From: Branchipolynoe longqiensis | Taxonomy: Eukaryota > Annelida > Polychaeta > Phyllodocida > Polynoidae | Direction: 5' to 3' | Assembly (NCBI GenBank): GCA_030323885.1 | Contig: CM059190.1 | Location: forward strand, 82,514,709 to 82,578,708 | Length of the DNA: 64,000 nucleotides | In this document: in pieces, positions 45,601 through 53,687 of the stretch | Numbering within the stretch: position 1 is the first letter of the stretch | How the letters are laid out: each line of letters begins with the position of its first letter | Program-made: the position numbers and the translations under genes | Notes under the pieces: generated by a model | The model's database searches: none | The model's input: the letters and a program-made list of their open reading frames with translations, nothing else | Told to the model about the DNA's origin: nothing

Positions 45601-48600
45601 TCACAATTTTCTTGGTTTACATACATCGCCGGTCCGGCCCGCTAGATTCATATGTTTCTATATAGAATCACGGGCTGGTGTTACGGCATTAATTTATCTC
45701 TGGTCGATTTTTTTAATTAAAAAAAAATAAATTTATATATATATCAATTCATTAGCTTCCAAAAGTTGCAAGTGCCGATAATTAACCAGCTATGTCACAT
45801 AGTCAATGTGTTTCGGGTCACCATTGGAATGGCAACCCTTTGAGCGCTGCCACCTTCTGACCTTTCTACCATGCCCCGTGATTTTATGACATGTGCAGTC
45901 AGGCGTCGCTACACGCTTGGTACTCCTGTAACAATGACTCCAATGGTCATCGATCTACTCGGCATGCATATTACATACAACAATGCCACGCCGACTTTCG
46001 TACATTGGCACACATTATAATCCCCAGTTACCCGTGCCTGGAAAGACACCCATAATTTGGCCTAGTATCCTAAACGGTCTACCGGTTTGATTGTTCTCCC
46101 CCTCTGGGTTTTGTGAACCGTGTTTCGCGCCACTGGCTGTTTGAGAGGTGTTGGTACGGTCCCCCCTTTGTTCTTGTGGCTTGCTGTTTTGATATTGCTT
46201 GTTTCTGGTGTGCGTATAATAAGTGTGCGGTTTCTTCTTATTGTTTTGTCTTCGCTGTTTCGAATAGAGTAGTCTTGCCCATGTTGTTCATTTTTGTGTG
46301 TGATCGTGCCCTCCCATTTGTTTTTTTGATTTAGGTACCGTATGCGTTCGCCAACTTTTAATTTTGCATGTGATTTTTTTGCGCGAATGTCATGATAGGC
46401 TTTCTGTTTTTCTTGTCTGTGCAGTATTTCTGTCTTGCGTGATGTTCATGCTCTAGCTTTTAATAAATTTGGTAGGGTCGGTATCCTGCTTCTCAACTTT
46501 CTGCTCATAAGCAGCTGTGCGGGTGAAGCTTCTAAATCCTGCATTGTCGTATTTCTGTAATCTAACAGTGCGAGGCTGAAATCTGACATGTCCATTATTG
46601 ACTTTTTTAACATCGATTTGATGGTTTGTATGCACCTTTCTGCTTGACCGTTACTTCTGGGATATAATGGGCTTGAAAATTTGGGAGTGAACTGGTAATT
46701 TACAGCGAAATTCCGATACTCGTCACTTGAAAACTGTGGACCATTGTCGGATACGACAATTCTAGGTATACCATGTCGTGCGAATATTTGTTTCATATTG
46801 TCAATGACACCCTTGCTAGTTGTATCAGGTAATTGTACTACCTCCGGATACTTCGAATAATAGTCTACTACCAATAGATAGTTCATACTGTTGCATTGAA
46901 AAAGGTCTACACCGACCTTGTAGAATGGAATGTCCGGAATGTCATGACTGATTAGTGGCTCTTTGTGTGGCCGCGCCCTCACTGATTGGCATACCTGACA
47001 CCTAGCGATCTTGTCCTGTAACTGGCTGTCTATACCCGGCCAGAATACACTGTCACGTGCTAATTGCTTACTTTTAATGATGCCTAAGTGTGCGCTGTGC
47101 AACTTGTTCAACATTTGCTTCTGCAACACTTCTGGGATTACTATTCTCTTCTGCTTCAATACAACGATTTCTTGTACTGTTAACTCGTCCCTGTATGTGT
47201 GGTATGGTTTTACGTTATGGGGTATTTTGCTATCTTGGACAGGCCATCCGTCGTGGATGTACTCGATGAGCTGCTGCAGTGTCTGATCTTGTGCTGTCGC
47301 TTCAGCAATTTGCGTTATATCGTCACCGCTGTAGTCTAACACTGCAATAGACATATCGTCGTCATATAAGTCTATTGGCTTGCTATTTGTGGTGGGTGCT
47401 CTCGATAGAGCATCGGCAAAAAACATATTAATGCCCTTTACATATTCTAGTTGTAGATCATAATTCTGTAATCGTAATCTCATTCTCTGAAGTCTTGCTG
47501 TTAATGTGTGTACAGGTTTCGACATGATATTCACGAGAGGTTTATGATCTGTCTCGACTGTGACTTGCTTGCCGAATATGTAATTATGAAATTTTGCACA
47601 GCCGAAACAGATCGCGAGCATTTCCCTCTCAATAACTGCATAATTTCCCTGACATTTACTCAGTGCTTTTGAAGCTATACTAACTGGTCGGTTGTCCTGA
47701 AACAGCGCAGCACCAAGCCTGGTCATTGAAGCGTCAACTTGCATTTTCAATGGCTTTTTTACTTCATAGTATTTTAGAACCGGGGCTGCTACTAGGAGCT
47801 TTTTTAACTTAATAAATGCATTATTCTGTTCTACCTCCCAGTGCCAAGCGATTTCTTTCGACAGCAGTAGTCGCAACGGCTTAGCAATATCTGATAAATT
47901 CGGAATGAATTTATGGACATAGCCCACCATTCCCCAAAACCGCTGTACGCTTGCCTTGTCAGTAGGTGTGGGCATTTCGGTGATCGCCTGGATCCTATCG
48001 GGGTTGGGTTTGACGCCTTCCCCAGTTAATAGGTGTCCAACGTACTCTACTTCTGACCTGCATAATTTTGACTTCTCTGGGTTCAACTTTAGACCAACTT
48101 GCTCTGCGCGCCTCAGGACAGATTCTAACCTTTTGTTATGTTTGTGTATGGTACTGCCATAAATTAAGATATCGTCAGCAACCACATCCACGCCCGGGAG
48201 GCCCTTCAAAATGTTCTCCATCTCTTGGATAAAAATATCCCCGGCTGTCTTTATACCGAATGGTAGCCAGGTATATCTATATCGCCCCCAGGGCGTGTTG
48301 AACGTGCACAGCAGTGAACTAGGTTTGTCCAAGACTATCTGCCAGTATCCGCTTTGGGCATCTAGCACAGAAAAGAACTTCGCACCCGGTGTGTTAGCCA
48401 CTACTTGTTCGACTGTCTTAATTGGATACGGGCTCCCCAAGATGGCCTTATTCAACTTTGTCGGGTCCAAACACACACGTAATTTATTGGGTTTCTGCAC
48501 GATTGTGATAGAATTTACCCAAGGCGTTGGGGTTTAGCTGCTCAACGATTATCCCTATTTTAACCATTCTGTCCAATTCATTCCTCACAGCATCACTGAT

Positions 48601-51600
48601 GGCGTGTGGAATGCGCCTTGGAGGATCGATCACTGGAGGAACATTGTTATCAACATGGATGGTGGCGTCTACTTTAATACACCCTAGACCTGTAAATACG
48701 TTATGGTACTTATCTACCAGGGATTTAGCTTCTGCATCGACTGGAGGCTGCACTCTGTCGGAGTCCGTTCTTTTGTCTGCATCCAACGCCAGCACCCGGT
48801 TGAGAAGGTTCAGGCTGACGCACGCATCCTTTCCTAGTATGGCGCAACCGCTGTCGATGACTTGGAATACGATTGGCTTCCCTCGGATCTTGATCGTAAC
48901 CTCTCCACGGGGGCGTATCCGCTCCCCCGAGTACGTGATCAGTCTGCATTGTGGTTTCTGTAGGACCATGTTGGGTAGAGCCATGAATACTTTCTCGGGT
49001 ATTATGTTTGCCTCCGAGCCACTGTCCAGCTTGAATTGTATTATTTGATCACATATACGCACGGTCTCATACCACAAGGTCTTTCCTATGGCTCCCACAA
49101 ACAGGTCTTGTTCCTCATCGTCTGTACCATCCTCTAGCCACGCTGATGGGGTTCCTTCTTCGTCTACGTCCAGTGCATTTATTGGGGTTTGCTGCCATTG
49201 CCCTCTCCCTCTGCAGACTCTCGCGAAATGCCCAATTCGGCCGCATGCAAGACATTCCTTGTCTCGGGCTGGGCAATTGTCCCGTGCATGCGAATATCTG
49301 CACCTGGTGCAATTAGAGCGGTTGGGGGCGTCTCTGTTGGTCCCGCCTCGCCTGCTCTGATTGCCACCCCATCTATTATCACCCCCAGTTCGCACGGGTG
49401 GGCGAAATGGAGGACGTGTTTCTCGCCTGTCATACCGGTTGACAGCATGCACTTCAGTATCGTCGGTGTTAATGCTACTGCCCGCCAGCTGGTCAGAACT
49501 GTGCTCACTGAGCCTGCATATTTCTAAACATTTGTCTAATTCAAGGTTTGCCGTCTGCAGTAGCTTGTCTCGTATTCTATTGTCTTTGATTCCACATACC
49601 AGTCTGTCACAGAGGATAGACTCCTCTGCTGCACCATAATCACACAATTCCACACGATACTGTAACTCCCGTATATAAGTTTCCATGTCTTCAGTGGTTT
49701 GGTTATGACTATTAAACTTATATCGGACGATGGTGCGGTTCGACTTTCCGTGGCAGTATTCCCGAAATGTGGCTGTCACTGTGCTTATTTTCTCACATTC
49801 GTCACTTTCCATATTCATGATGTGGAAGAGCTTTTGTGCTTCCAAACCGGCTATGTGCAAAAAGGCACAACATTGCACTTTCTCATTTTTGCTTGAGAGT
49901 CCGGTGGCACCTGCGAAAAACTCATACGCTCCGTACCAAATTCGCCAATTTAGGGCCAGGTTCCCTTTCAGGCTTAGTGGGTCTGGCGGCTTCAATCCCG
50001 ATAATGCCATGCCTTTGTATGTTCTACCACATCTGACACTATGTAGTGTATGAATAGACACGAACGACTCAAAGTCTGAATGCTTAGTGGCATTTATTCA
50101 GTTCGCACTTCACCACGTTAACACCATCACGTGACCCCCTCCGCTGGGTCCCGCTTGTTACATGTATACTACAATATGCGCCTAGTGTGCCTACATGACC
50201 AGACGGGCACTCAACCATAAAGAACAAGATTGTCAAAAGAAGCGGAAGTTCTGGGAGCGCAAAGCCGCCTCTGACCACCCCCCCCCTGCACCAGTAAGTC
50301 TTTCACATGATTGTTTACCTACATTCCTGACAGCTCCACTTTTCCACAAATTCAGACCCACACATCTTAGCCTACATTAAGAAAGAATGTCAACACGGGG
50401 GCTATCTTCGGTCCCTTCTTACACACGCTCTTCTTCCCATGTTCACAGATTAGCCCCATGATGACCCGACCCAAAAAGAATTCTCTTTCCAGGCGGGTCA
50501 TCATAGATCTGAGCTTCGCTCCTGGCAGAAGTGTGAATGCCGGCATAATCAAAGGTTTTTTATCAAGGGCTGTCCTTTAACTTCACCCTTCCAACCATAT
50601 CCACACTCACGGACAGGCTCACCTTATTAGGCCCCAATGCCTGGCTCTGGTCAGCTGACCTGGCTAGAGCCTATAGACAGCTCCAAGTCTGCCCCCTTTC
50701 ACTGCCTCTTCTCGGCATTACTCTTAATGACCACTTCTTTCTCGATATAGCCCCACCCTTTGGTTGCCACACATCCGTGCTAGCAACAACCAGGGCATTA
50801 GTCTGGCTTCTTTGTAAGCAAGGCTACTTTAGCTTATGTTATCTCAATGATTTCATAGGCCTAGAATCCACTTACGAGAAAGGAGCTGATGCCTATAATC
50901 ATTTCTTCTCATTAGCCAATTCACTAGGCCTTCAGTTAGCCTCTGAGAAGTGCATCTCACCCACAACTTCTCTCACTTGGCTCGGTTTTAACATAAACAC
51001 AGCAAACATGGAAGACTCTCTTTCCCCCCCCCTCACCCCAGAAAGTCAAGGAAGTCTTCCAGACCTGTAATGTCTGGAAACACAAAGTTAAAGCGACTAG
51101 GAAGCAGCTTCAAAGTCTTGCTGGCAAAATCCACCACCTGTCTAAATGCATAAAACCCGCAGCTAGATTTACTAATAGAGTCCTCGCCGCCCTTAGAGCT
51201 ACACCTTTTACAGGCCAACACACGTTCGATCCCGACCTCATTAAAGACTTAGAATGGTTCAAATGCTTTGCAGTAATACTCATCCCCCCTAAGCCCAGGT
51301 TCACCTGGAAGATCGAGTGCGATACCACTCTGAAGGCGGGGGGCGCACACTCTGGGACTCACTTCTATGAAGCTGACTACCCTCCCAGCATTCAGGAGTT
51401 GAACCTCAACATCTGCCAACTTGAAGCGATAAACTTAGTTCATGCAGTCTCTTCCCTCATTCCCCCCATTCCCCACACTTACACAGTCCTCATAAATACC
51501 GACAATATAGCTTCCCAGCAAGTCCTCTCCTCTGGTAAAGGCAAAGACCCAGTCCTCTGTGCCTGTTCCAGACAGCTTTGGCTCCTATCAGCAACTAAAC

Positions 51601-53655
51601 ACTTTGAACTTGAGATCTGTCATAAGCCCGGTTCCGAATTGATACTAACAGATGCACTCAGTCGCTCCTCCTCTGATCCAGTCCTAAAACGTAAAGCATT
51701 GTTATTGTGTTCTGAACTTGCTCTAACTAGAATTCCCCTCTCATTCACTCTTGACATCCTAGATTTTGCATTGTAAACCCCCATTTCCTGGAAGATATTA
51801 CCTGTTTGCCTTATCTTCCAGGCTATTCGATGATCCACCACGCTGGCCTGCTAGCAGTCTACAAGAACGCTCTTGCCTCTCGGACCTGGCAGAACAAAGC
51901 CTCACATGTGAAGCGCTATATAGCCTTCTGCTCCATCCACGGTGTGCCCCCCCCTTTCCCCGAGCCTCTATGACCTTCTTTCTTTCTTGTACTCCCTTTC
52001 CTTGGCCCTCAAGTGCAGTCTTTAATTATTTTTCTTCAGTTAAGGTCTGGGTTTCCTCAGCTCCGGGTGATCACTATCTTAGCCCACGAAATAGTTGTCA
52101 TGAAAAAAGGAATCCTTAAGTCCTCCTCACATATCTCTTGCAAAGCCCATGCATTATCTCCTCCTCAATTCTCCAAGATCATCTGTTTCCTCACGTGCCT
52201 CACCCCACGCCCGTCAGTTATAATTCTCACCCTCATTATAGCCTTCATAACTATGCTCAGGCAAAGCAACATAGTGACCGTCTCCCCAGGTCACTCCCCC
52301 CAACACCCTAAGGTTCAGTGATGTCACTGCTACCACGAACACCCTGTATGTACGCGTATGCTCCACCAAAACCAGCCCGAAGTCCTCCTGCCCGCTTGTC
52401 TTCCGCCTCCCTGGCCTTCCCGCTTCTCGATGCTGCCCTGTGAAAGCCTGGACCTCCTATCTAGCCACCTCCACTCTGCCCTCGAATGGTCCTGCCCTCA
52501 TCCTCCCCTCCGGTGCTCCACTTTCAGCCCGATATCTCACCACTGCTCTAAGGCTTGCCACTTCCACATCACAAATGTTGCATACCTCCATCACTCTACA
52601 TAGCCTCAAACGAGGTGCTGCTCAAGCCTCCCGAGCATCCGGCCTGTCTCTCTCAGGCATCATGACCGCTGGTACCTGGAGGTCCCGAGCTGTCTCCTCC
52701 TACCTCGCCTCACTCCAGATCAATGATGCACCCTCAGCACTGGCTCAATTGTTGGATGAGCGCTGATCCTCTCTTCATCTTCACTGCCCTCCTGGGTGCT
52801 CCTCCAGCCGATTCTCTTCATCTGCCACATCACTCCGCTCTCAACCAGCAATTGCCAGAATATTCCGGTTACATTCACCATAAAATGCTCAGCCTACCTG
52901 TAGGTGAAGATTACTTTTCTTTAATAAAAAACCTTTAAACCAATCTTCCTCTTCATTCTCACTATCTCTATAGTCGAGTAACGTGAATTTCACCAACCTG
53001 TCAATTCTTAAAGTTGCATAGTCCGATGGTTTTGAGTTTCTGCCATTTATCGTAATTGAATATATAAGATTGATTGCTATAATTACATTATATTAGTTTG
53101 AAGTAACTTTTATTATAAACAGCTGACTTGGAGATATTTGATTGAAGTGAAAACATGCCAAATTAATTTAGGTTTGTTGTTGTTTTACGTCCTAGCAACA
53201 TCTAAGGTCATCAGGACCGGATTAATTTAGGAATGTACATTAAAATAAACAACAACAAACAAAGAAACAAGCGTTTCCAAAATGTTCTGCTTTCGTCCAG
53301 TTATGCAGCTTTGGTGGTAGTGATGAAGATGATGATTTGTTGCTTGGGAGTTTTACGTCCTGGCAACATCTAAGGTCATATCAGGACAGGTAGCCTACCG
53401 ACTTGTAACTGTGCACTCATGGCAACTTTATAGTGCTGCCCCACTGGGATACCAGGCCGCCAGCACCATGATCTGATATCCGACTCAGTGACATTATCCT
53501 GACACTGAGCTAGCTAGTCCTTGCCCTATCCTAATAATGCCGAGCACCAGACTAGGAAGGGTCAAGTATCAATGTTGTACGTCATTGGTTTGACTCGACT
53601 GGGAAACGAACTCCCGACCTTCCCTGCGCTGTACCGATTCGGGCACTGCGTCCGG

Positions 53656-53687
<32 letters not shown>

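Larger units (their letters stand above)
45437..50173 (-). mobile_element. Ty3/gypsy LTR retrotransposon, nearly complete
   Basis: Two LTRs of about 127 bp bound gag-protease and RT-RNase H-integrase frames on the - strand, the gypsy gene order. A purine-rich tract (GAGGAAAGGAGA, - strand) directly precedes the 3' LTR. The LTRs differ by about five transitions and one indel outside their extreme ends, so insertion is old but not ancient. A frame change in pol and a stop near the integrase end make it defective. The flanks carry an unusually long 12-18-bp direct repeat. Confidence 0.93.
43938..52950 (+). mobile_element. Ngaro/DIRS-like tyrosine-recombinase retrotransposon, split by a Ty3/gypsy element
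   Basis: Gag, RT/RNase H and tyrosine recombinase regions lie in order at 44-45.4 kb and 50.2-52.8 kb, with an LTR retrotransposon between them. Removing 45437-50173 and one copy of the flanking duplication rejoins the gag zinc-knuckle region. All reading frames have stops or indels. Exact ends are not proved; it lies wholly in SMYD5 intron 9, same orientation as the gene. Confidence 0.78.

Noticed and set aside
47011..49527. Several + strand open frames
   Set aside because: Antisense shadows of the gypsy gag and pol genes.
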